A DNA stretch of 64,000 bases, taken from NCBI GenBank assembly GCA_029844215.1, contig CM056728.1, positions 88,101,676 through 88,165,675 of the forward strand, given 5' to 3'. Numbering within the stretch: the first letter of the stretch is position 1; every line of letters starts with the position of its first letter. This DNA comes from Przewalskia tangutica (Eukaryota; Streptophyta; Magnoliopsida; Solanales; Solanaceae). The notes beneath the pieces were generated by a model. It was not told the origin of the DNA. It saw nothing but the letters and a program-made list of their open reading frames with translations, and did no database searches. A program made the translations under genes and the position numbers. Positions 23,912 through 35,041 of the stretch are shown here, piece by piece.

Positions 23912-24160
23912 TTGTTCCGGATCGGGGAGCTAGTATTTTGCGCGTTGCCGGGTCGGGTTGGGGCCACGTTGCGGGTCAACCCGCGGCCTGTATGGTGGTG
24001 GGGTCTGTTTGTGGTGGTCCCGCCTTGTGGTAGGGTCACGAGGGTGTTAGGCCCAAGTTTAGTTAACCAGCGTACGAGTTCGTGGATGCGTTCAACCAGT
24101 AGTCGGGCCGATGGGGGCAGCCCATCGTGGTTTTCGGCCGACCGTACTCGCAGTTGTTGA
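23912..24160 (+). pseudogene. Conserved GC-rich module with 82-residue ORF (Elem-C copy)
   Basis: An open frame from MFRIGELVFCALPGRV through FVVVPP and RVTRVLGPSLVNQRTSSWMR to a stop at 24160. The best conserved part, TRVLGPSL then NQRTSSWMRSTSS, is shared with Element D and in part with B, E and F. No family is recognised and no membrane segment or metal-binding cluster is evident. The underlying DNA contains GCGGGTCAACCCGC (23971-23984), a perfect stem flanked by GGCC on both sides, so a structured RNA is an equal alternative. It sits between gag and the integrase remnant. Confidence 0.42.
23971..23984 (+). other. GC hairpin in the conserved module
   Basis: GCGGGT and ACCCGC pair across CA, flanked by GGCC on both sides (outer pairing possible). 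It is preserved at 30088-30101 (Elem-D, reversed) and 61964-61977 (Elem-E), and shortened at 7399-7411 (Elem-B). Confidence 0.55.
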
Positions 24161-24242
24161 TTTACCGTAGCGGTGTAAGGCGCAGGGTGCCTACCTTCAC
24201 CTTATGACGCATGATGGAGCCAGTGGTACTACCGTTTCTTTT

Positions 24243-24640
24243 TCTAGAGGTTTTACCAGGCAGGGTTAGGAACTCAGGTAAGTCTCCGTATCGCATTCAC
24301 CCTCGGGCCAGTGTTTGGATTTCAGGGGTAGTTGTGAGGATTGTTGTCTCCTGTTGGGGAAGTGTTTAAGCTACCATTTCGGTGTTCGATGTTGCCTTAT
24401 GAAGCCTTGTAGGGCGGAAGTGTAAGTCACGGCCGATCGATTGGTTCGATGTTGGCAAGGTTCGATAGTTGGTTCAGCTTGTTCCACAGATCGTGGTTAG
24501 GGTGAAGCTTGTCTAGAAGAGGTTATTGGCGTACCAGAAATCGTATGATAATCGGCGACGACGCTTAGAGTTCGTGTTGACGGTCGGTCTTCAAGGTACC
24601 ACCCTGATAGGGTGTGACGAGTTTTGGAAACTGAAGCAGT
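24243..24640 (+). pseudogene. pol: Integrase C-terminal remnant, Elem-C
   Basis: A piece of pol left behind after internal deletion. DFRGSCEDCCLLLGKCLSYH (24318-24377) corresponds to DFRGSWEDHLPLVEFAYNNS in Elem-A (near 39770-39830). The frame then gives CLMKPCRAEV with a stop, and later KLVxKR-like sequence followed by RRRR and RVLTV. Neither the zinc finger nor the DDE core is present. The same remnant occurs in Elements D and F, so the deletion predates their spread. Confidence 0.75.
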
Positions 24641-24944
24641 AACAGAAATGTGGTAAGTTATGAGGAAGAGTTCGAGTGTACAAGAAGGGTACGACACGTA
24701 AGGGAAGAAGCGAGCATGTATGGCGAGCATAGATGTGATCATTTCTTTTGTAAAGAGAAGGTGCGAAAGAAGTATATTTTAGACCCCGGAGAGAGGTATT
24801 TGTGGTGATGTTAGAGGTGTTTCCTCGTGGACTTGGATGGAAGTATTTGCGCGGGTGTTTCTGTGGCCAGGTGTGGCAGGATTGTTCTCGTAAGTATAGT
24901 GGTGAAGACTATACTGGCGCGCGTTTGTTTTGAGACTTAGAAGG
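24641..24944 (+). other. Elem-C 3' untranslated region
   Basis: Non-coding sequence up to the hairpin. Its last part, with AGTGAAGACTATAC-like sequence near 24902, is shared with Elements D, E and F. No frame supported. Confidence 0.6.
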
Positions 24945-24979
24945 AACATTCGGGACGAATGTTTCTAAGGAGGGGAGAA
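24945..24979 (+). other. Elem-C hairpin and polypurine tract
   Basis: AACATTCG-GGA-CGAATGTT (24945-24963) and then AAGGAGGGGAGAA (24967-24979) directly before the 3' LTR. The tract primes plus-strand cDNA synthesis. Confidence 0.9.
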
Positions 24980-25414
24980 TGTTATACCCCGTATTTCCAG
25001 AGTGTGTACGTAAGGACGTACGTAGAAAAGTTTGGACTTTAAAGTAGGCTTGGCCGATTATTTTTGTGCACAACACCCGGTTAGAGTCATTTTTCGACGA
25101 AACGTTTTACACAACTCGCGTAGGGTAAATTCCGGCTATGCCATTTCTAATTTTTGTGGATTTTTCCGAGAGACGAAATATTTTGGACCAACAAGAGGGC
25201 GACACTTGTCACCCTCTAGTTGGTGGGAGTGGGCGGTAAAGCTTGGACGAATTCCTTGGCTTTTTTGTCAAGTAGTTGGTAGGATATTTTGTGGTAGATG
25301 GATAAGGTGCACATGGATGAATCTTGGCCCTACACTTGCTTAGCACTTGGCATGATCTTGGCCATTGGTTGGCCTTTGCTTGACCTATAAATACCCCTCC
25401 CCTTTGAAGACTTA
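24980..25414 (+). repeat. Elem-C 3' LTR, first part
   Basis: TGTTATACCCC follows the polypurine tract. The TATA box is at 25386-25393. It is interrupted after ACTTA (25410-25414) by Elem-D and resumes at 35042 after the second ACTTA. Confidence 0.94.
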
Positions 25415-28400
25415 TGTCACGACCCGAACCCGGGCCCGTGACTAGTGCCTTACCCCGGGCACCCTAGTGATACAATCATCAGAGTAATCAGCGGAATATA
25501 AACAATAACATGAAATAACAAGAAGTATAAAACAATAATCTGTGAAAACTTGCCTTTCGGCATATATATAAATCAATTTAAAACCGATGCTACATCCTTA
25601 TTACAACTCGCCACAACAGCATTACGCACTTCTAAGAATGATACGACAACAATGGCGACAGTGGCCCGCCATACCCCGAATGTAAATACCTACAACGACA
25701 GGACTATACCATCGATAAGCCTCCGAGAAACGGAGCTTTCCCAAACGCCGAATCGTGACCCTAAGAGCGAGGATCAATGATCGTGTACCTTTACTCGCAG
25801 ATGAACGCACTTCAAGGAGGTCGATAACAGTACCGAGTATGTGAAACGGAAAATAAATACTGGAAATGAAATCCTAGTAGTCTATATAAAGCAGAGACAT
25901 GTATGATAACCAAACTACGATCACAATAAATAAGCGATCATGTCAAGTCGTGGACTCACGCCTCAAAGTTATCACTCAAATATAACTATGGGTCTCACGC
26001 CCACAACATCAATCACGCCGTAGAATACCTTCCTCACCGCCAGCCTATGATATAAAAGCATCAAGGATACACATGAACACCGTGTCCCACCTGTGTCCTA
26101 ATAAAACCGTGCAGTGGTAAGTACGAGGCATAGCCGACTACTAAAATCCACGCACCAACAAGGTCATAAATCGTATCATGAGATCTGCTCTGATCGTCAC
26201 ATGATCAAAGCCGCCACTCGCCCGCAGATCTAATGTGCGCGTCTAGCCCCGAACTCCGCAGCCCGCATAGGCCAACCTTATAGGCCCGCATGAGGTATAA
26301 CCCCGCATCGAGGGTAGCTACTCCCCGGCATCCGCCTGGACTCGCAGTCCGCATGGCCACATAGACCGCATGACCATAAAGGCCGCACACTAACCTGGAA
26401 CTCTCGTAGCTCCGCATAGGCCCCTGGGACCCGCATGAGGTATTCTCGAATCATAGGTCACACAGACTACCGAGTCTACCCCGCAGACGGAGGGCACAAC
26501 CTCCTAAACAAGTCAAGGTGAGTGGTACAATACCAACATATCGGCTGATAGTGAAACAATTTAAGCGCAATCGAGGGGAAACCCCTTTACACAAACATCA
26601 CAAGATACTAACACACGTAGCATCCTAGCATGTTTACTTAACAAATCAACAAGAAAGTATTACAAGGCTATCACAACCCAACACAATCAAGTTATACACA
26701 CAAGGCACCTTCTACTATATGATTAACAAGATCGGGTTTTTATCCCCAAAGTACTTCATACATTAACTCTTTTAAAAGATCCGTTTCTTTCACATAAGTC
26801 ACACATTACCCGTAGTATAAAATAGAGTGACTGTCTTTTTAAGTAAACCAAAACACTTACCTTTGTAAAATCAAGTAACAACATTATTTTCCAAACGTCC
26901 AAGTTTGCCTAATTTCAAATGTTCACGTTTCTTATTTTAGAAATGTTTCGTAGTTCATAGTCTTATTCATTTAAGAATATAATTCTCTTTTAAACAATCT
27001 GCGAAACATAAGCCTTGTTATGTGAGTAGGATATTCTTGTTTATAACAATCTTATTACAGCAGCCATGATCTAGGAAATATCATTTTGTCTCATCTTAGC
27101 TTCTATGCAGATGGAAGTTTCTACTGGTTTTAATAATACTTATTTATTCAATACATTTTCCTTTATTAACGCTGCAGTGGTTTGTCGATACACATTTCTG
27201 ATTTCCGAAATCAGGAAAACATTATCCCTTTTAAAAACCAAGTTACTCATTACTCACGAATGAGGTTTCACACAAAATTCATATAATTCATTTAGGTTAA
27301 GTCTCTTATCTTACAAGATCAAGTCTCTTAACTTCTAAAATAAATAATACATTCGTTTTATCTCTCTTAAGCCATTATACCTAACTTCCCATAAAGCTAG
27401 TATAACTCTTAAGATTTTAAAACCAAGTATTACTCTTCTTTTAAAAATGCTTCTAATTCTCTTGAACTACTTCAAGATTATTATTATTCGGGCTTAAGTC
27501 AAAAGACATTGCCGTACAACTACGTTCAATTAACACCCGTACGTCTACCGTACTACATAGTTATACACATATCATGCTAGAAGAGATAGGAAGAGGTTCA
27601 CATACCTCGCGACGATTATCGACTATTAGCAAATCGCTCCACGGCTATAACCCGGCTAGCCTGGTCCACCTTCTCAAGTAGCACATGCTACTCGCAGAAC
27701 ATTCAACCTATACAGGTTATACAAGTCTATCAAAGTCTAGACTACTCGGTAGAATAAATCTAGATACAAGATCCTACGGGAAATTGGGCAGCCCTTCCCT
27801 ACCCGTCAAACTTACACAAGTCTACTGTAATACAGTCCTACGTAATTACAGTTCAGTTCTCTTCTTTAAATTCAGGCTTAAGTCCAAAGACATTGCCACA
27901 AAGCTATGTTCAGTTCTATATATAGTATACTTCAACTATATATTCCTACAACATGTAATCTCCAATTACAATAGGGGGACAAGATAATTACCTCGATAAG
28001 CCCATAATTATCCAAGTAGAGATGTCGATCCTGGGCAACGTTTAGCTCCAACTCCGTGCGCTCCAACCCGCTCCAAACCACCCTTAGAAGTTCTAACCAA
28101 CTTCTACATAAAACTCCAACTAACTATGGAGATTTTCCCTAGGGTTTCGGTTTTGTGACTGACGGGAAGTATAATAGTATTTTCCGGCTTTTCGTATAGG
28201 TATAACCTTAGAATACAACAAGGTATACGGCTAAGGTAATTTGGGTATAGTAACAATACTTTTGAGAGTATTTCTACCAAGAGGAGGGTATTTATACGAG
28301 ACAACACCACAAGGGTGTATACCTCGGCCTACCCCACTAGGGGTACTCGCCAAGGGGAGGGGCTCTCGGCCAAGGGGCCTTCAAAGGGGGAGGGGGGGTG

Positions 28401-28903
28401 TTTGGACGAAACACTACAAGGAGAGGGGAAGGCTTTCAAGACTTAGAAACTTTGTGGAATGGATGAAGAAGTCATCAAAGAGGGGGGTATTTATAGGTCA
28501 AGCAAAGGCCAACCAATGGCCAAGATCATGCCAAGTGCAAGGCAAGTGTAGGGTCAAGATTCATCCATGTGCACCTTATCCATCTACCACCAAAATATCC
28601 TACCAACCCCTTGACCAAACAATGGCCAATTCGTCCAACCCCTTTACCGCCCAAGTCCTTCCAATGAGAGGGTGACAAGTGTCGCCCTCTTGTTGGTCCA
28701 AAATGTTTCGTCTCTCCGAAAAATCCGCAAAAATTAAAAATGACATAGCCGGAATTTTCCCTACGAAAGCTGTGGAAACGTTTCGTCGAAAAACGACTCT
28801 AACCGGGTGTTGTGCACAAAAATAATTCGGCCAAGCCTATTCTCAAGTTCAAATTTTCTACGTACGTCCTTACGTACATACTCTGGAAATACGGGGTATA
28901 ACA
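25415..28903 (-). repeat. Elem-D 3' LTR
   Basis: TGTCACGACCCG to GGGGTATAACA. ATGCGG block reversed at 26205-26480, reversed TATA box at 28488-28495. Relative to its partner, many CTG and CAG triplets read TCG, CCG or CGA, for example ATCGAT (25711) for ACTGAT (31815) and CGCCGAATCG for CGCTGAACTG. Confidence 0.94.
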
Positions 28904-28938
28904 TTCTCCCCTCCTTAGAAACATTCGTCCCGAATGTT
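28904..28938 (-). other. Elem-D polypurine tract and hairpin
   Basis: TTCTCCCCTCCTT (28904-28916) is the reversed tract. The inverted repeat AACATTCG-TCC-CGAATGTT lies at 28920-28938. Confidence 0.9.
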
Positions 28939-29551
28939 CCTTCTAAGTCTCAAAACAAACGTGTGCCAGTATAGTCTTCACTACTATACTTACGAAACAA
29001 TCCTGCCACAAATGGCCACAGAAACAACTGCGCAAAATACTTACATCCAAGTCCACGGGGAAACACCTCTAACATCATAAAAGCTCCTACTCGAGGTCTA
29101 AAGTATACTCCCTTAGCACCCTTTCTTTACAACGAAATGATCACATCTATGCTCGCCATACATGCTCGCTTCTTCCCGATACCACTTTTGTCACTTTGCC
29201 GCGAGGTTCTAGTGTCACTCCGGCGACCCAACAAATGGTACCGGACTGCATGCGATCCCTGAGGATGTCGTACACTTCTTGTACACTCGAACTCTTTCTC
29301 ATAACCTACCACATTTCTGATACTGCTTCAGTTTCCAAAACTCGGGGTTACTATCTCTAACGTGGTCATCATTAACTGGGAACACTCTGGATGGATCTCC
29401 GATACTTTCCTGAACATAACACGAAAGACTGGACGCACTGCCTCCTAAGTCGGACGGCAAATGCCAACATATAGGCAACCTGGCCTATTCTTCACATGAA
29501 CTCAAAAAGGCCCAAAGTAACTCGGGCTAAGTTCACTCTGTTTTTCCAAAA
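28939..29551 (-). other. Elem-D 3' untranslated region
   Basis: Non-coding. It contains reversed AGTGAAGACTAT near 28976, shared with Elements C, E and F, and a block near 29180-29290 with no counterpart I could place in Elem-C. No frame supported. Confidence 0.55.
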
Positions 29552-29861
29552 ATCGTCACACCCTATCCACAGTCTGCTGGAACAAGCCTGAACCAACTAT
29601 CTGAACCTTGCCAACATCGAACCAATCGACCGGCAACTTACACTTCCGCCCCTACAAGGCTTCATAAGGCGACATCCGAACACTGAAATGGTAGCTTAAA
29701 CACTCCCTCCACAGGAGACAACAATCCCCACAACTACCCCTGAAATCCAAACACTGCCCGAGGGCGAATGCGATTCTTAGACTCACCTGAGTTCTTAACA
29801 CCTGCTCGGTAAAACCTCCAAAAAAAGAAACAGCCGTACCCTGGGCCCCACTGTCTGCCAT
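29552..29861 (-). pseudogene. pol: Integrase C-terminal remnant, Elem-D
   Basis: The frame ending near 29652 reads RTQVSLRIAFALGQCLDFRG, then SCGDCCLLWRECLSYHF and MSPYEAL. The Elem-A integrase has the counterpart DFRGSWEDHLPLVEFAYNNS. Only this C-terminal part of integrase survives, with no DDE core. Same remnant as Elem-C (24243-24640) and Elem-F (56506-56870). Confidence 0.75.
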
Positions 29862-29908
29862 AAGGTGAAGGTAGGCACCCCGTGCAGCCTTTCAACCTTT
29901 CTGATATA

Positions 29909-30166
29909 TCAACACTGCCGAGCAACGGTCCCGACTGAAAGACACGATGGGCTGACCCCATTGGCCCGACTACTGGTCGAATGCACCCACGAACTCGTAC
30001 GCTGGTTAACTAAACTTGGGCCTAACACCCTCGTGACCCTATCACAAGGCGGGACCACCACAAACTGACCCCACCACCAAACAGGCCGCGGGTTGACCCG
30101 CAACGTGGCCTCTACCCGACACGGCAACGCGTAAAACACTAGCTCCCCGATCTGGAACAATCTCAC
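29909..30166 (-). pseudogene. Conserved GC-rich module with 85-residue ORF (Elem-D copy)
   Basis: Open frame IGELVFYALPCRVEATLRVN through RVTRVLGPSLVNQRTSSWVH, the closest match to the 82-residue frame of Elem-C. The GC hairpin GCGGGTTGACCCGC lies at 30088-30101. No known family is recognised, and coding is not proven. Confidence 0.42.
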
Positions 30167-30557
30167 TAACCACGTTACGAAAACCTAGCGGTTTTCTTAG
30201 CTCGACTACCCTCTTTCATTCCACACTACTCAGGGACTTATCCCACAAACATAGTTCACGCGCACTATGCACTCCAATAAGGGTTAAACACAAATGTAAT
30301 CTTTCTCTCAAGATTGCCTTGCCTCTAAGGTCTCCACGTAAAAAGCTCTAAGGCTTACACTTTCCTATCCCCCAATTTTTCCCCGGCTACTAACCATGAT
30401 TTCAAATCACAACTAACACACTGCTATCAGAACATAGCACTTATGATATACCCATCTTATCACACATACTGATCTCTAGAGAGTTAAGGATATATCTATA
30501 TCTACTGCTTCACTCCCCTTAGTCGTTCTAATCAAACCTGCCCCGTAGGGCGCATAG
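30167..30557 (-). other. Elem-D spacer downstream of gag
   Basis: Non-coding, reverse counterpart of 23476-23911 in Elem-C, including reversed ATCCTTAACTCTCT near 30482. No frame supported. Confidence 0.6.
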
Positions 30558-31320
30558 CTAAGGAAGGTGACGAACTACCCACCGATCCTGAAGGCTGAGT
30601 CCTCCTACTTGCATCCCTCCTACTAGGACACCCTTTCGACACCTGGCCCTGACGGCCGCAGGTACAACAAGTACCAACAACAAGACGACATTCCCCGGGA
30701 TGACGTCTGCCATACTGTGAATACTGAGGGAAAAACTGAATCCGGTTGGCTGGAGCCTACGTGTAGCTGTGAACCGGAAACTCTGGAGTTCTGACCAACT
30801 CCTGCCTACCCCAAACGTCCTGAACCCCGTGGAGGACCTCTCTGCACTGGTGGATGTGCATAATCTAATCCGCTGGTGAGGTGACTCGCCTCGAAAGTTA
30901 CCAAAGGACTCGCCGCTCGCCTTCTCGCCGCCCTTCGTTAACCCGTCGATCTCTACGCTGCTGCGCATAAGCCCGCATACGTGCCATGCTCAAGCCCAAT
31001 CAAGAATTACTCTTGCACAACCTCTCTTAGATAGTCATCAAAATCGTGGTACATCGGTATACTCTCGTAGCCAAATCCATAGCTAGTAACAGGTCGCCTT
31101 TCTTGCAATCTAAATTCTCTGTTCGATCGTGAATCAAGGTTCAAATATCATGGCCGCAGAGGAACCGCCGTGCTAAACTCTTGGGGCTAGTGGCGTCGCA
31201 GAACTCCCGAATGAAGCACTACCCTAGGTAAAGATTGGGCTGTGCCTCGTAACCCTCTCGAACTCTACTCAGCCTCCTCGGTTGCCTTGCCTCCCGGCCG
31301 GGTTGCCTCACGCGAGGCAT
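30558..31320 (-). pseudogene. gag: Gag remnant lacking the capsid, Elem-D
   Basis: The complement of 31318-31320 is the ATG, giving MPRVRQPGREARQPRRLSRV, after which the frame shifts. The middle has the family's LGLSMARM-type stretch near 30990, and the 3' part (30558-30968 frame) contains ESPHQRIRLCTSTSAERSST and ends at a stop after RWVVRHLP. The capsid block of Elem-A is absent, as in Elem-C, so the two derive from the same deleted ancestor. Several frameshifts exclude a full product as read. Confidence 0.78.
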
Positions 31321-31510
31321 AGCGGTAAGGGAAAGAAATACGTTAGAGGTCCAACTTACAACACAAATTCTAAGGCACGATCTCAGAGTGAGAAGAATAG
31401 AAACCAATCCTAAATATCCTATAGCCTCCTGATTATTGGTGTGGTGCACAACACACCGATAATCAAGACTCTACTAGATACGGTCTGTAGACACTTTCCG
31501 AGGATTAACT

Positions 31511-31522
31511 GCTCTGATACCA
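31511..31522 (-). other. Primer-binding site, Elem-D
   Basis: GCTCTGATACCA, intact complement of initiator tRNA-Met 3' end, four bases from the LTR. Confidence 0.93.
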
Positions 31523-31526
31523 CTTT

Positions 31527-34500
31527 TGTCACGACCCGTGACTGGTGCCTTACCCCGGGCACCCTAGTGATACAATCATCAGAGTAATCAGCGGAATATA
31601 AACAATAACATGAAATAACAAGAAGTATAAAACAATAATTTGTGAAAACTTGCCTTTCGGCATATATATAAATCAATTTAAAACCGAACAGTTACATCCT
31701 TATTACAACTCGCCACAACGATTACGGACTCTAAGAATGATACGACAACAATGGCGGGACAGGGCCCCGCCATACCCCTGAATGTAAATACCTACAACGA
31801 CAGGGGACTATACCACTGATAAGCCTCCGGAGAAACGGAGTTTTCCCAAACGCTGAACTGTGACCCTAAGAGCGAGGATCAATGACTGGTGTACCTTTAC
31901 CTGCGGCATGAACGCAGCCAAGGAGGTCGATAACAGTGCAGAAGTATGTGAAACGGAAAATAAATACTGTAAATGAAATCATAGTAGTCTATATAAAGCA
32001 GGAGACATGTATGATAACCAAACTACAGTTCACAATAAATAAGCAGTCATGTCAAGTCAGGGACTCACGCCCTCAAAGTTATCACTCAAATATAACTATG
32101 GGTCTCACGCCCACAACATCAATCATGCCCGTGGAATACCTTCCTCACTGCCGGCAGTCTATGATATAAAAGCATCAAGGGATACACATGAACACCAGGT
32201 CCCACCTGTGTCCTAATAAAACCGCATGCAGGTAAGTGCGAAGGCATAGCCGACTACTAAAACCCACGCATACCAACAAGGTCATAAAGCGTATCATGAG
32301 ATCTGTCTGGCCACATGATCAAAGCTGGCCACTCGCCCGCAGTATCTAATGTGCGCGTCTAGCCCTGGAACTCTCCGCAGCTCCGCATAGGCCAAACTCA
32401 TAGGCCCGCATGAGGTATAACCCCGCATCGAGGGTAGCTACTCCTCGGCATCCGCCTGGACTCGCAGTCCGCATGGCCACATAGACCGCATGACCATAAA
32501 GGCCGCACACTAACCTGGAACTCTCGTAGCTCCGCATAGGCCCCCGGGACCCGCATGAGGTATTCTCGAATCATAGGTCACACAGACCCACCTGAGTCTA
32601 CCCCGCATCGGAGGGCAGCTTAACCTCCGGAAACAAGTCAAGGTGAGTGGTACAATACCAACATATCGGCTGATAGTGAAACAATTTAAGCGCAATCGAG
32701 GGGAAACCCCTTTACACAAACATCACAAGATACTAACACACGTAGCATCCTAGCATGTTTACTTAACAAATCAACAAGAAAGTATTACAAGGCTATCACA
32801 ACCCAACACAATCAAGTTATACACACAAGGCACCTTCTACTATATGATTAACAAGATCGGGTTTTTATCCCCAAAGTACTTCATACATTAACTCTTTTAA
32901 AAGATCCGTTTCTTTCACATAAGTCACACAATACCCGTAGTATAAAATAGAGTGACTGTCTTTTTAAGTAAACCAAAACACTTACCTTTGTAAAATCAAG
33001 TAACAACATTATTTTCCAAACGTCCAAGTTTGCCTAATTTCAAATGTTCACGTTTCTTATTTTAGAAAGGTTTCGTAGTTCATAGTCTTATTCATTTAAG
33101 AATATAATTCTCTTTTAAACAATCTGCGAAACATAAGCCTTATTATGTGAGTAGGATATTCTTGTTTATAACAATCTTATTACAGCAGCCATGATCTAGG
33201 AAATATCATTTTGTCTCATCTTAGCTTCTATGCAGATGGAAGTTTCTACTGGTTTTAATAATACTTATTTATTCAATACATTTTCCTTTATTAACGCTGC
33301 AGTGGTTTGTCGATACACATTTCTGATTTCCGAAATCAGTAAAACATTATCCCTTTTAAAAACCAAGTTACTCATTACTCACGAATGAGGTTTCACACAA
33401 AATTCATATAATTCATTTAGGTTAAGTCTCTTATCTTACAAGATCAAGTCTCTTAACTTCTAAAATAAATAATACATTCGTTTTATCTGTCTTAAGCCAT
33501 TATACCTAACTTCCCATAAAGCTAGTATAACTCTTAAGATTTTAAAACCAAGTATTACTCTTCTTTTAAAAACAGTTCTTAATTCTCTTGAACTACTTCA
33601 AGATTATTATTATTCGGGCTTAAGTCAACAGACATTGCCGTACAACTACGTTCAATTAACACCCGTACGTCTACCGTACTACATAGTTATACACATATCA
33701 TGCTAGAAGAGATAGGAAGAGGTTCACATACCTCGCGACGATTATCGACTATTAGCAAATCGCTCCACGGCTATAACCCGCTTAGCTGTCCACCTTCTCA
33801 AGTAGCACATGCTACTCGCAGAACATTCAACCTATACAGGTTATACAAGTCTATCAAAGTCTAGACTACTCGGTAGAATAAATCTAGATACAAGATCCTA
33901 CGGGAAATTGGGCAGCCCTTCCCTACCCGTCAAACTTACACAAGTCTACTGTAATACAGTCCTACGTAATTATAGTTCAGTTCTCTTCTTTAAATTCAGG
34001 CTTAAGTCCAAAGACATTGCCACAAAGCTATGTTCAGTTCTATATATAGTATACTTCAACTATATATTCCTACAACATGTAATCTCCAATTACAATAGGG
34101 GGACAAGATAATTACCTCGATAAGCCCATAATTATCCAAGTAGAGATGTCGATCCTGGGCAACGTTTAGCTCCAACTCCGTGCGCTCCAACCCGCTCCAA
34201 ACCACCCTTAGAAGTTCTAACCAACTTCTACATAAAACTCCAACTAACTATGGAGATTTTCCCTAGGGTTTCGGTTTTGTGACTGACGAGAAGTATAATA
34301 GTATTTCCCGGCTTTTCGTATAGGTATAACCTTAGAATACAACAAGGTATACGGCTAAGGTAATTGGGTATAGTAACAATACTTTTGAGAGTATTTCTAC
34401 CAAGAGGAGGGTATTTATACGAGACAACACCACAAGGGGGGGTGTATACCCCTCGGCCTACCCCACTAGGGGGGGTACTCTCGGCCAAGGGGGGGGAGGG

Positions 34501-35036
34501 GCTCTCGGCCAAAGGGCCTTCTCAAAGGGGGGAGGGGGGTGTTTGGACGAAACACTACAAGGAGAGGGGAAGGCTTTCAAGACTTAGAAACTTTGTGGAA
34601 TGGATGAAGAAGTCATCAAAGAGGGGGGTATTTATAGGTCAAGCAAAGGCCAACCAATGGCCAAGATCATGCCAAGTGCAAGGCAAGTGTAGGGTCAAGA
34701 TTCATCCATGTGCACCTTATCCATCTACCACCAAAATATCCTACCAACCCCTTGACCAAACAATGGCCAATTCGTCCAACCCCTTTACCGCCCAAGTCCT
34801 TCCAATGAGAGGGTGACAAGTGTCGCTCTCTTGTTGTCCAAAATGTTTCGCCTCCGAAAAATCCGCAAAAATTAAAAATGACATAGCCAATTTTCCCTAC
34901 GAAAGTCGTGGAAACGTTTCAGTAAAACGACTCTAACCGGGTGTTGTGACAAAAATAATTCGGCCAAGCCTATTCTCAAGTTCAAATTTTCTACGTACGT
35001 CCTTACGTACATACTCTGGAAATACGGGGTATAACA
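31527..35036 (-). repeat. Elem-D 5' LTR
   Basis: TGTCACGACCCGTGACTGG to GGGGTATAACA. ATGCGG block at 32335-32620, reversed TATA box at 34629-34636. It keeps more of the CTG, CAG and GGGG sequences than its partner, apart from a short gap near the left end. Confidence 0.94.
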
Positions 35037-35041
35037 ACTTA

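Larger units (their letters stand above)
25415..35036 (-). mobile_element. Elem-D: gag-only non-autonomous element, youngest layer of the nest
   Basis: Minus-strand, 9622 bp, not itself interrupted. The 3' LTR is 25415-28903, internal region 28904-31526 (2623 bp) and 5' LTR 31527-35036. A perfect ACTTA duplication flanks it (25410-25414, 35037-35041). The LTRs (~3.5 kb) exceed the internal region. Primer-binding site and polypurine tract are intact. Gag is broken and lacks the capsid; an integrase remnant and the GC-rich module are present. As the innermost insertion it must be the latest event of this nest. Confidence 0.95.

Noticed and set aside
27685..34111. Identical 100-residue frames at 27685-27987 and 33809-34111, plus strand
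   Set aside because: They are antisense to the two LTRs of Elem-D; identity comes from the LTR pair, not from protein conservation.
34364..34816. 150-residue plus-strand frame, similar to one at 28241-28675
   Set aside because: Antisense across U3 and leader of Elem-D LTRs, low-complexity G-rich, no family match by eye; a chance frame.
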